This document shows positions 47,636 to 56,527 of a stretch of DNA of 64,000 bases, in pieces; position 1 is the stretch's first letter; the number at the start of each line of letters is the position of its first letter. The notes beneath the pieces are model-generated. The model had not been told where the DNA came from and made no database searches. It saw only the letters and a program-made list of their open reading frames with translations. Origin of the DNA: Batkoa obscura (taxonomy: Eukaryota; Entomophthoromycota; Entomophthoromycetes; Entomophthorales; Batkoaceae); contig JASVEC010000017.1 in NCBI GenBank assembly GCA_030770535.1, positions 1-64,000 of the forward strand, in the 5' to 3' direction. The position numbers were made by a program, and so were the translations under genes.

Positions 47636-47880
47636 TTAAAATTAAAAGCAATTTTTGCTCAATAACTGGTTATAAGTTAAAAAGTTTTAATTTATATAAC
47701 TAAAATAAATTTAAACCAATAAAAATAATATATAATAAGCTATAAGCTATGTAAAATAAATAAAATAAAAGATATTATTATAAAATTCCTATAAAATACT
47801 ATAAAACTTAATAACTTTATTAAAAAAATAATATCAAGGAATGATTTAATAAAAAAAGCCTTAAATTATTATGTTAAGAA
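47636..47880 (-). repeat. Decayed LTR-like repeat, copy 4
   Basis: Aligns by eye with the left half of copy 3 in the same order (AATTAAAAGCAAT, TATGTAAAATAAAT, GATATTATTATAAAAT, CTTTATTAAA), but nearly all G and C positions have become A or T. Much older or heavily mutated fossil. Confidence 0.45.
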
Positions 47881-48403
47881 AAAATAAAAAAATAGATTGA
47901 TAATTTAGTTAAATAAAATAAAATAAAATATAAATAGTATATATAAAAATAAAATCAATTGATATTTTATTAATCACTAGTATTGTTAGTTTTATTTTTT
48001 TATTTTAATTGTTTTAATTATTTTGTTTTTAATTTATATTAAAAAAATTAGAAAAAGAATAATAACTAACAAAAATGTTTAAAACTATGTTTAAGCTTAT
48101 AATTTTGTTCGTTTTTAAAATATTTAAATAAACATTGGTTTAGATTATTTTCTCTATTCGAGTTGTTATTTAAATACTAATATCAATAATAAGGATTTAT
48201 TACTGATATTATTTAATTTTAAATTAAATAAAAATAATAATTGAATTTTATTAATTTATTAAAACAATTTCAAAGATTAAAAATTTTCAATTAATATTTT
48301 AGTATTAACTTTATATTTGATATTGTTTAATATAAAGCTATATTTAGATAATTATATAAAAAACAAAAGAATAAAAAAATTCTTAATATTAAAATAAAAT
48401 ATT

Positions 48404-48502
48404 GGGGGTGTTTTTTTTGGCTTCATCACTTTTTCCATTTTTTAAGCGCTATTTGAGTGGAAAAATTGTTAGTAAAATTCTTAAACATAAAAATACATCC
48501 CC
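48404..48502 (+). mobile_element. MITE copy
   Basis: 99 bp, GGGGGTG to CATCCCC, forward orientation. Flanks do not give a perfect 4-bp duplication. Confidence 0.85.
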
Positions 48503-48582
48503 AAATAGTGCTTATTTATTAAGAATTTAATAACATTTAATAATATTTTCAATTTTAGAAATCTATTTATATAATTGTATCT

Positions 48583-48679
48583 GGGGATGTATTTTGTATT
48601 TAAGAATTTTACTAACAATTTTTCCACTTAAATAGCGTTTAAAAGATAGAAAAAATAATAAACCAAAAAAAACATCATC
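48583..48679 (-). mobile_element. MITE copy with ATCT target duplication
   Basis: 97 bp, GGGGATG to CATCATC, flanked by ATCT at 48579-48582 and 48680-48683. The duplication is not a simple AT run, so it is strong evidence for the 4-bp target size. Confidence 0.9.
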
Positions 48680-49195
48680 ATCTTATATAAAATTTTAAAA
48701 AAATATCAGAAAAATAAAAGATGAACATAATAACTCTATTAATAATCCAATCCAAAAATTAACAATTTTATTCTATTTTTCGTATATAATTAAACAAATT
48801 ATACAAGTTTATCATTTGTATCATACGAAAAATAATTCTTGCTTATTTAACCTAAATATCTAATTAGAGGAATCGGCTATTTTTGATAATAATTGTATGA
48901 CTAAATTTAACATTATCTATAAGCAACTGAGATTCTAATATTTTGTATAACAATTAATAAAACAATAAAATACGCTTATAATTTGATATTAATACAATTA
49001 GTCTATAATAATAATAGATGGATTAAATGTTTAATTATCTACTAATCTTCTACAACTTTTCAATAGAAACAATAAAAGCGAACTCAATTCAGATTCAACT
49101 TAATACAGTATGTAAGATAGGATAAAAGGCTAAACTGGGTAATTTAAATCCAATATATTTATAAGAATAAAAATAAACAAACAAGTATAAAAACA

Positions 49196-49203
49196 AATAA
49201 TAT
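49196..49203 (+). promoter_or_regulatory. TATA box of Pst2-like gene 2
   Basis: TATAAAAA, 67 bases before the start codon at 49263. Confidence 0.7.
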
Positions 49204-49262
49204 TCAAAATTTATCATATTTAACCTTCTAATCATTTAACATAAACTATTATTATTATTACT

Positions 49263-50030
49263 ATGACTACTATTGTCAAACCCAAACTTTATATTGTATT
49301 TTATAGCATGTATTTACATGTATACAAATTAGCATTAGCAGTAAAAGAAGGAGCTGAAAGAAACGGTAATGTTGAAGTAAGTATATTTCAAATCAAAGAA
49401 ACGGTCCCTGAAGAAATTTTGACCAATATAAAAGCCCCAAGTAAACCAGATGTACCTGTAATTACTCCTGCCTTACTTAAAGAAGCCGATGGTGTATTAT
49501 TTGGATTTCCAACTCGTTTTGGTACTGTGCCAGCTCAATTAAAAGATTTCATTGATTCTTGTGGTCAATTATGGGCTACTGGTGCTTTAAACGGTAAATT
49601 AGCTGGTACCTTTAATTCCACTCAAACCCAACATTCAGGTCAAGAAACTACAGCTTTCACTTTCCTCACAGTATTAGCTCATTTTGGCATGATTTATGTA
49701 CCCAATGGTTATTCATCCCCATTAATTCATGAAGACAAAGAAATTATGGGTGGTTCACCATGGGGTGCTTCTGTCGTTGCTGTTAATACTGGGGTACAAT
49801 CGCCATCTGATAAAGAATTAGAAATTGGTAAAGTTCAAGGTGAAAATTTTGCTAAATATTTGGCTCAATTCCATGGTTTTAGTAGTCAACAAAAAATTGT
49901 AAAAGAGGAGGTACCTGTTAAAACCCAAACTGTTAATAAGGATGATAGAGTTACAACCGAACGTGTTGAAAATCCTAAAAAAGAAACTGGTTTTAAAGGT
50001 TTCCTTAAGCGCCTATCTGTTCGTAATTAA
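49263..50030 (+). CDS. Pst2/WrbA-like flavodoxin quinone reductase, paralog 2
   Basis: Intronless, 255 residues, closest to the paralog at 42823. VFYSMYLHVYKLALAVKEGA is the FMN loop; GFPTRFGTVPAQLKDFIDSC and TQTQHSGQETTAFTFLTVL are intact. The C-terminal basic end is GFKGFLKRLSVRN. The DNA from about codon 60 to codon 130 is almost identical to paralog 1, including third codon positions, whereas both ends differ, which suggests gene conversion or a recent exchange of the central segment. Function as in paralog 1. Confidence 0.9.
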   Translation: MTTIVKPKLYIVFYSMYLHVYKLALAVKEGAERNGNVEVSIFQIKETVPEEILTNIKAPSKPDVPVITPALLKEADGVLFGFPTRFGTVPAQLKDFIDSCGQLWATGALNGKLAGTFNSTQTQHSGQETTAFTFLTVLAHFGMIYVPNGYSSPLIHEDKEIMGGSPWGASVVAVNTGVQSPSDKELEIGKVQGENFAKYLAQFHGFSSQQKIVKEEVPVKTQTVNKDDRVTTERVENPKKETGFKGFLKRLSVRN

Positions 50031-50315
50031 AATATTTATTACTCCTTTTTAAATATTATTGAATAAATATATTTGTATTATAAAATTTTTATTTTTATTT
50101 TTATTTTTATTTTTTCAAGCAATTCGTCTTCTATAAAGCTCATGATTATTTCTATATATTATTTGACATTTAGGTAAAAAATATTTTCAAATATTGAAAA
50201 AATTTTAATTGTTTTCGATATTACAGTTGTTGTGCAGCTCTTTTCCGACTTTTTAGTCATAATTTTTATAATAAAATTATTCATAAAGCCAATTGTTTCA
50301 AGAGCTATTTTAAAT

Positions 50316-50413
50316 GAGGGTGTATTTTTGTGTTCAAGAATTTTACTAACAACTTTTCCGCTCAAATAGCGCTTAAAAAATGGAAAAAGTAATGAAACCA
50401 AAAAAACACTCCT
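50316..50413 (-). mobile_element. MITE copy with AAAT target duplication
   Basis: 98 bp, GAGGGTG to CACTCCT, flanked by AAAT at 50312-50315 and 50414-50417. Confidence 0.9.
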
Positions 50414-51363
50414 AAATATTCTATTGAATTTTAATGAATTTTTTTTCTTAAATCAGCACTTAATGAGGTCGCAAAAGAGAAGCAACAGTTGTAAAGCCCT
50501 CAATTGATTTTTGACTAAAAATAATTAGCGGTAAAATGTTGCATATTGGCAGTCTATAGGCAAAAATCGGGAATGTTTTTTACCTATTGCCCTTTTTGCT
50601 ATTTTTTAAATTTAGAAATTATTAGCCAATGTAACTGTTTAAGCTCGAATATATGCTGAGAAATGGTGAATTTTATAACCAACTATTTGTTCTATTGTGC
50701 TAATTTGAGAATTATCAATCTAGCTTTTACTTTAAAATAAACAGTTAGCTAGAACTCATTTAAGATTGAACAGTTTATTGGTTGTTAATTTCTAAATTTT
50801 AAAAAAAAGCAAAAAAAACAATTAGTAAAATATCTCTAGTTAGTTAGGTTATGCAAATTAAGAAATAAAAATTTGAAGATAGCAACCGTTAAAATAAAAA
50901 TAAAAATAAAAATATATCATCTTTAATGTTATATAAACTATACTGCTTCTAGGAAGAAAGATTCTATAAAGTTATTTTAAAATGTACTTATTATAAAATG
51001 TATTTATTGAACTCGGTAAAAAGCTGATTTCATTATACATTTATAATATATAGTTTGTATAATAAAAAAACAACTTGAGATTCAACTTGTAGTAATTAGC
51101 ATAAATATTATAACCAAATCATTATGATAAATAAATATAGGGTTTATAAACTAGAAAAAAAATTAATAGATCTTAGGTTTATTTAATTATATCATCCATT
51201 TTTTATGTATAAGCCCCCTCAACTTTTTTATTTTCTATCAATTGAAATATTCTCAATGAAAATACAAAATTAGAAATTTATTAACAAAATAAGCATATAA
51301 TGATATTGTAGGCTAAATGGAAGAATTTTAAATAAAAAGGAAGCAACTTGATTAAAGGCTAGG

Positions 51364-51372
51364 TATATAAAA
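51364..51372 (+). promoter_or_regulatory. TATA box of Pst2-like gene 3
   Basis: TATATAAAA, 87 bases before the start codon at 51451. Confidence 0.65.
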
Positions 51373-51450
51373 TATAGTCAAGATTATTATTTCAATAATT
51401 GTTTATCCTCTATTAACTAATTCAATAATTATTTTTATATCAATTACACT

Positions 51451-52209
51451 ATGAGTTCTATTCAAAAACCTAAATTGTTGATTGTATTTTATTCAACATT
51501 TATGAATGTATATAAGTTAGCCTTAGCGATCAAAGAAGGGGCTGAAAAAGTGAATGAAGTAGATGTAGAGATTTATCAAGTAAAAGAGACATTAAGTGAT
51601 AGTGTATTGGCTAAAAAAGGGGCACCAGAGAAGCCAGATATTCCTATAATAACACCAGAATTATTAAAAGAAGCCAATGGTATTTTATTTGGATTTCCAG
51701 CTTGTTTTGGACTATTACCAGCTCAATTAAAAGATTTTATTGATTCTTGTGGTTCTTTATGGGCTTCAGGTGCCATGCAAGGTAAATTAGCGGGCATCTT
51801 TAATTCAACGGAATTACAACATTCAGGCCAAGAAACTACAGCTTTTACTTTTATAACCATTTTAGCACATTTTGGTATGATCTTTGTACCTAATGGCTAT
51901 TCCTGTCCTGAAATTCATGAAGATAAAGAAATTTTAGGTGGTTCACCATGGGGTGCTTCTGTTGTTGCGAGTAAAAAAATAAAATCACCATCAAATAAAG
52001 AAAAAGCGATTGCTAGATGTCAAGGCGAAAATTTTGCTACCTATTTAGCTAAGTTTCATGGGGCTTTAGGTCCTTATAATGAGCCTAAATTAGAGCTAGA
52101 AGGTAAAGTTAAAATTCATAAATTAAAAGAAGCGGAGAATATTGATGTGCCTATTTCGAAACCTAAAAGTATTAGAAAAATTTTGAAACGTTTATCCATG
52201 CAAGGCTGA
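51451..52209 (+). CDS. Pst2/WrbA-like flavoprotein, divergent paralog 3
   Basis: Intronless, 252 residues. Same fold and basic end (SIRKILKRLSMQG) as the two other copies, with VFYSTFMNVYKLALAIKEGA as the FMN loop. The segment that reads PTRFGTVPAQ in paralogs 1 and 2 is PACFGLLPAQ here, and TQTQH is TELQH; the Arg-Phe-Gly part of the FMN pocket is therefore changed. Third codon positions are far more diverged than between paralogs 1 and 2. It may have altered flavin or substrate binding. It ends about 890 bases before the second MHR paralog. Confidence 0.88.
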   Translation: MSSIQKPKLLIVFYSTFMNVYKLALAIKEGAEKVNEVDVEIYQVKETLSDSVLAKKGAPEKPDIPIITPELLKEANGILFGFPACFGLLPAQLKDFIDSCGSLWASGAMQGKLAGIFNSTELQHSGQETTAFTFITILAHFGMIFVPNGYSCPEIHEDKEILGGSPWGASVVASKKIKSPSNKEKAIARCQGENFATYLAKFHGALGPYNEPKLELEGKVKIHKLKEAENIDVPISKPKSIRKILKRLSMQG

Positions 52210-53102
52210 CAATTATTTATTATATTAATAAAGCTATCTTTTTGTTTTATATTGGTTATTTTTTAAAGAGGGTTTTCAGTGACTTTTATTTATATGACAC
52301 CTATAATTAATAAAATAAACAAGTTATTTATAATTATATACCAACAATTACAATAAATGATCATTCAATAAGATAATTGATAACATAATCATAATTCTAT
52401 TATAAATTCTAGTAGTCATTCTTTTATAAATTAAACTAAGATTCCTAATATCGAATGTTTATAAGATAACTAATCGAATAACTTATAATTTATTTTAACC
52501 TTGTTTTATTTCAGGCTGTTTATTATATGTATTTTATTAGTATTGCTATACTCTTAGCATTATAGATAAGCGGTGCTCATAGTTTAAAGTAATATACATA
52601 TATTTTACTTAAGAAAGCAGCCTATAAAATGTTAATTCTATTACCTTAAAAAGCAGTGATTTAATAACTATTAACAAGCGTTTTGAGAATAGAATGACGC
52701 TGAGTATATGCTTTATATAGATTATTTAATGACATTACATAGAATATCATGGATATTTATATGATGCTATTTAATTATAAATACTTGATATTCATCGAAT
52801 CTATTTATATGTATTATGATTTCATAGTTAGAATTCTAGAAACTCTGAAGTACAACATTAAATATTTTGTTGCGTGACGAGTAATTATTGATATCTGCTT
52901 TTAAATTTTATAATGATTTCGGATTTGATTAGTGATAAATTGGAAATGAAATTTTTAGGTTAGTCATCAAATCAAATTTGTTCAATAAAATTTATAATCA
53001 ATTCCAATTAAAAAAATCAATTAAATTTAATAATTAGAAATTACACAAATCTTGAGTGCTTTATGGCTTTATTTTTTAAATGTTTATCTTTTTATTTTCA
53101 AT
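52210..53102. other. Intergenic spacer
   Basis: About 890 bp, AT-rich, nothing recognised. Confidence 0.6.
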
Positions 53103-54746
53103 ATGTCAAATCGATTTACTTTCATCAAAGAAAGTGGTAAAGATTTAAAAAAGAAACAAGATAAGGACAAGTTTACTATTGTTCATTTTGATGGCGATAA
53201 AGAAGTCAAAGAAGCCAAAGAAGTCAATAAGTATGACGACATGATCATAAAAGAGTGTCAGACAAAGGACAATAATAAAGAACATAGAAGGAATAAAAAC
53301 ATAGGTGAATTAATTCCAATACAAAGAAAGTTAAGGATCTTTACTTTTTTAAAAGATCCCATCAATAATTTCACGTCAACCCACATCAAACAGTTAAATT
53401 TACCACCGTCTTCATTATTGGAAAATTTAATGGCAATAGCTTTCTGTAATACAACCTATTTTTCCAAAGAAAGGGAGGGTATATTAAATTCCTTATTTGA
53501 AAAACTAAGGTCGTTATTAAATAGAGAAAACAAGTTAATTAGTAACATCCAAATCAATAATTTAAATGACCAGGCGAGTATGAATAATATAATATTATAT
53601 AATTTTTTCCATAAGGGATCTTCTACGTTTAGTTTATTTAGTAACACATCGTTTGATTTAAATGAACAACCAGATATATTAAAATGGTCCATATTAGCTT
53701 CTGGATTAGTATGGATGGAAAATGATTATCAAGTAAGTGAAGAAATCAAACAGATAGAAATCAATTTGGTCCAATTATTTACTTCCTCAACAAATATTAA
53801 GCCAAGTTTACAAAATTTACAAGCCATTTTATTGATTGTAATTAATTTAACTAACTTTACAAATATTAATGCTCTAAGGACAACTTTATTAAGTTTAGCT
53901 TCAAGATTTGCTTCTATCCTTGGTTTACATTTAAACAACCCCAAATTTAGTGCCAAAACCCAATTTGAACGTCAACTAGCGTATTCAAATTTAGCCTTTA
54001 TTTTAGCCTTTATGGATTTAAATTGTGGTAGCCACTCTGCAGCAACATTTCGATTAATGAATCCAAACACAAATAATTTTAAAATAGATATAAAGCATCA
54101 AAAGAATAAAAAATGGAATATCTATGATAAAGTTAGTTTGTTATTTGCTAACTACCTTTCTGAAATGTCAGCCATTATGTTTTTATTAAGGATAGCAAAG
54201 GAGAATAAGAATTTAAAACAGACAGAATCAAAACATTTTAACAATTTAAATAAGATCCAGCTACAGCTTACTAATTTATCTAAACAGATGATCAAAGATT
54301 TGAACATTTATTTAGATCAATTTAGTACCAATAACGATTTAAAATTTAGGATTGCTGCCCTTAAAAAAGTGATTAGTTTATTGCGACATTACCTTTTATT
54401 CTTTATTTTGTCAATCCAAGCTTCACCTTCAATATTAAGTGATAGTAGCAACAATAATAATGCCTCAGCAAAACAAAGCCAAGAAGATTTATTATTACAA
54501 TGTCAATTAACAATTGAATTCACAATGCAATTACCATCCCATTATATGGTCTATTTTCCAATCCCAATTTTAACTCAATGTTTATCCTATCTTATTCAAA
54601 TAGCCGAAAAAAGTAAAGTGAATCAAATATTTATTAAAAAAGGCCTTAAAAGGATTAAACAACTTAAGAAATTTCCTACCGTTTATTGGGCCTCCTTAGC
54701 CCATTTAGCTGTGGTACAATTGATTTCAGATGCTTCAAAAGAATAA
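53103..54746 (+). CDS. Fungal regulator MHR-domain protein, paralog 2
   Basis: Intronless; from the ATG at 53103 it has 547 residues (MSNRFTFIKESGKDLKKKQD...). An upstream extension of this frame begins with a non-ATG codon and is unlikely to be used. Residues about 185-320 match the MHR segment of the gene at 38554: LKWSILASGLVWMENDYQV, IKPSLQNLQAILLIVINL, ASILGLHL and FERQLAYSNLAFILAFMDLN. The C-terminal half also aligns (LLRHYLLFFILS, MQLPSHYMVYFPIPILTQCL against the equivalent MVGFPVPMLSQCL). The N-terminus is Lys/Asp-rich and has no zinc cluster, and lacks the Cys-rich start of its paralog. The role is unknown; a regulatory or cofactor protein is inferred. Confidence 0.6.
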   Translation: MSNRFTFIKESGKDLKKKQDKDKFTIVHFDGDKEVKEAKEVNKYDDMIIKECQTKDNNKEHRRNKNIGELIPIQRKLRIFTFLKDPINNFTSTHIKQLNLPPSSLLENLMAIAFCNTTYFSKEREGILNSLFEKLRSLLNRENKLISNIQINNLNDQASMNNIILYNFFHKGSSTFSLFSNTSFDLNEQPDILKWSILASGLVWMENDYQVSEEIKQIEINLVQLFTSSTNIKPSLQNLQAILLIVINLTNFTNINALRTTLLSLASRFASILGLHLNNPKFSAKTQFERQLAYSNLAFILAFMDLNCGSHSAATFRLMNPNTNNFKIDIKHQKNKKWNIYDKVSLLFANYLSEMSAIMFLLRIAKENKNLKQTESKHFNNLNKIQLQLTNLSKQMIKDLNIYLDQFSTNNDLKFRIAALKKVISLLRHYLLFFILSIQASPSILSDSSNNNNASAKQSQEDLLLQCQLTIEFTMQLPSHYMVYFPIPILTQCLSYLIQIAEKSKVNQIFIKKGLKRIKQLKKFPTVYWASLAHLAVVQLISDASKE

Positions 54747-54919
54747 GGTAGTGGTTTTTCGATGCTTGAACTCGCTTTCTGTAATTGTAATCCCTTTTTA
54801 TTTAACTAGTTTTTTTGCAAAACAATTAGTGTATTTCTATAATAATATGAATAAAATAAAACAATCAATAATAAACTTATTTTAAGTTTATAGCATTCTT
54901 TATTTCACATTTTTATATC
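54747..54919. other. Convergent 3' spacer
   Basis: A 173-bp interval between the ends of the MHR paralog and the repeat-rich wall-like protein. It includes AATAAA-like words, probably polyadenylation signals for both. Confidence 0.5.
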
Positions 54920-56419
54920 TTAATAATCATATTTGGGGGCGTAATTATATTTTGGAGAATAATCATAGGTTGGGTAAGGATTCCTGGTTTTAGTTTTTGT
55001 TCCATAGCAATTTTTATCGCCATTGCAATAAGCTGGAGTAGATACAGATGGAGTTTCTACTGGGGTAGTAGGAGTGGTATAAGTTACAGGAGTAGATATG
55101 GATGGGGTTTCTACTTGACTAGTTCCTGTAGTAGTAACAGTTCCAGAGCAATTTTTACCACCAGTACAGTATTCTGGAGTAGATACAGATGGAGTTTCTA
55201 CTGGAGTAGTAGGAGTGGTATAAGTTACAGGAGTAGATATGGATGGAGTTTCTACTTGACTGGTTCCAGAGCAGCTTTGACCTCCAGTACAGTAGCCTGA
55301 AGTAGTAGCAGTAGTATAAGTTACAGGAGTAGATATAGATGGAGTTTCTACTTGACTAGTTCCTGTAGTAGTAACAGTTCCAGAGCAATTTTTACCACCA
55401 GTACAGTATCCTGGAGTAGATATGGATGGGGTTTCTACTTGACTAGTTCCAGAGCAATTTTTACCTCCAGTACAGTATCCTGGAGTAGATACAGATGGAG
55501 TTTCTACTGGGGTAGTAGGAGTGGTATAAGTTACAGGAGTAGATATGGATGGGGTTTCTACTTGACTAGTTCCGGAGCAGCTTTGACCTCCAGTACAGTA
55601 GCCTGAAGTAGTAGCAGTAGTATAAGTTACAGGAGTAGATATAGATGGAGTTTCTACTTGACTAGTTCCTGTAGTAGTAACAGTTCCAGAGCAATTTTTA
55701 CCACCAGTACAGTATCCTGGAGTAGATACAGATGGAGTTTCTACTGGGGTAGTAGGAGTGGTATAAGTTACAGGAGTAGATATGGATGGGGTTTCTACTT
55801 GACTAGTTCCAGAGCAATTTTTACCTCCAGTACAGTATCCTGGAGTAGATACAGATGGAGTTTCTACTGGGGTAGTAGGTGTGGTATAAGTCCCTGGAGT
55901 AGATATGGATGGAGTTTCTATTTGAGTAGTGGACTGAATTTTTGTAATGGTAGAATAACCTCCAGTGGGGTATTTACCACCATTATGGCCAGGCTTTGTT
56001 GGATATTTACCACCATTATGTCCTGGATTGGTTGGGTATTTACCGCCATTATGCCCCGGATAAGTAGGATACTTATTACCATTGTGGCCAGGCTTTGTTG
56101 GATATTTACCACCATTATGTCCTGGATTGGTTGGGTATTTACCGCCATTATGCCCCGGATAAATAGGATACTTATTACCATTATTTCCTGGGTAAGTAGG
56201 GTATTTGTTTCCTGGATTGGTAGGATATTTATTGCCGTTATTACCTGGATAAGTAGGATACTTATTGCCATTATTACTAGGATAGTTATTATAATTACCG
56301 CCAGGATAAGAAGGATTTCTACCATAAGTGTATTCTGGACGATAATAAGTAGCAGTAATGCTTTGTGGTAAAGCACCAATTGCAACAAGAGCTAAAACAG
56401 AGTTTAAATCGAATTTCAT
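54920..56419 (-). CDS. Secreted repeat-rich wall-like protein
   Basis: Intronless, 499 residues. Signal peptide MKFDLNSVLALVAIGALPQS. Residues about 30-155 consist of imperfect 11- to 12-residue units such as GNKYPTYPGNNG and GGKYPTNPGHNG. Residues about 160-470 consist of Thr/Ser/Pro units with SQVETPSISTPVTYTT and, spaced regularly, YCTGGKNCSGT, each with a close Cys pair. The tail is KYNYAPKYDY, rich in Tyr and Lys. The paired Cys suggest disulphide knots in a heavily O-glycosylated wall or extracellular-matrix protein; Tyr-rich ends could support cross-linking. No GPI signal is evident. A minus-strand TATATAA lies about 100 bases upstream. Long opposite-strand open frames in this gene are by-products of the repeats. 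Confidence 0.8.
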   Translation of the reverse strand: MKFDLNSVLALVAIGALPQSITATYYRPEYTYGRNPSYPGGNYNNYPSNNGNKYPTYPGNNGNKYPTNPGNKYPTYPGNNGNKYPIYPGHNGGKYPTNPGHNGGKYPTKPGHNGNKYPTYPGHNGGKYPTNPGHNGGKYPTKPGHNGGKYPTGGYSTITKIQSTTQIETPSISTPGTYTTPTTPVETPSVSTPGYCTGGKNCSGTSQVETPSISTPVTYTTPTTPVETPSVSTPGYCTGGKNCSGTVTTTGTSQVETPSISTPVTYTTATTSGYCTGGQSCSGTSQVETPSISTPVTYTTPTTPVETPSVSTPGYCTGGKNCSGTSQVETPSISTPGYCTGGKNCSGTVTTTGTSQVETPSISTPVTYTTATTSGYCTGGQSCSGTSQVETPSISTPVTYTTPTTPVETPSVSTPEYCTGGKNCSGTVTTTGTSQVETPSISTPVTYTTPTTPVETPSVSTPAYCNGDKNCYGTKTKTRNPYPTYDYSPKYNYAPKYDY

Positions 56420-56520
56420 AGTTTATTTGATTGGAAGCACAGCTTAAAAATTGAATTAATCAAGCAGTTAATTGATTGTGGTTTTTAGGATATAGTTTAT
56501 TTGGTGGAATTACTTCCCTT

Positions 56521-56527
56521 TTATATA
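56521..56527 (-). promoter_or_regulatory. TATA box of wall-like gene
   Basis: TATATAA on the minus strand, about 102 bases before the start codon at 56419. Confidence 0.6.

Larger units (their letters stand above)
46321..49262. other. AT-rich repeat-containing intergenic region
   Basis: About 2.9 kb without genes, some of it extremely AT-rich. It contains three MITEs, an LTR-like copy and a strongly decayed second LTR-like copy. Trinucleotide ATA/AAT repeats lie near 46401-46424. It separates the P450 from the second Pst2-like gene. Confidence 0.65.
50031..51450. other. Intergenic region with one MITE
   Basis: About 1.4 kb; includes the MITE at 50316-50413, a TTTTTA run near 50089-50115 and an AAAATA run near 50896-50912. 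No gene seen. Confidence 0.6.

Noticed and set aside
55115-56388. Several long opposite-frame open reading frames over the wall-like gene
   Set aside because: They come from the tandem DNA repeats, which keep all frames open. Their translations are low-complexity Ser/Arg/Tyr or Ile/Val text without start context or signal peptide.
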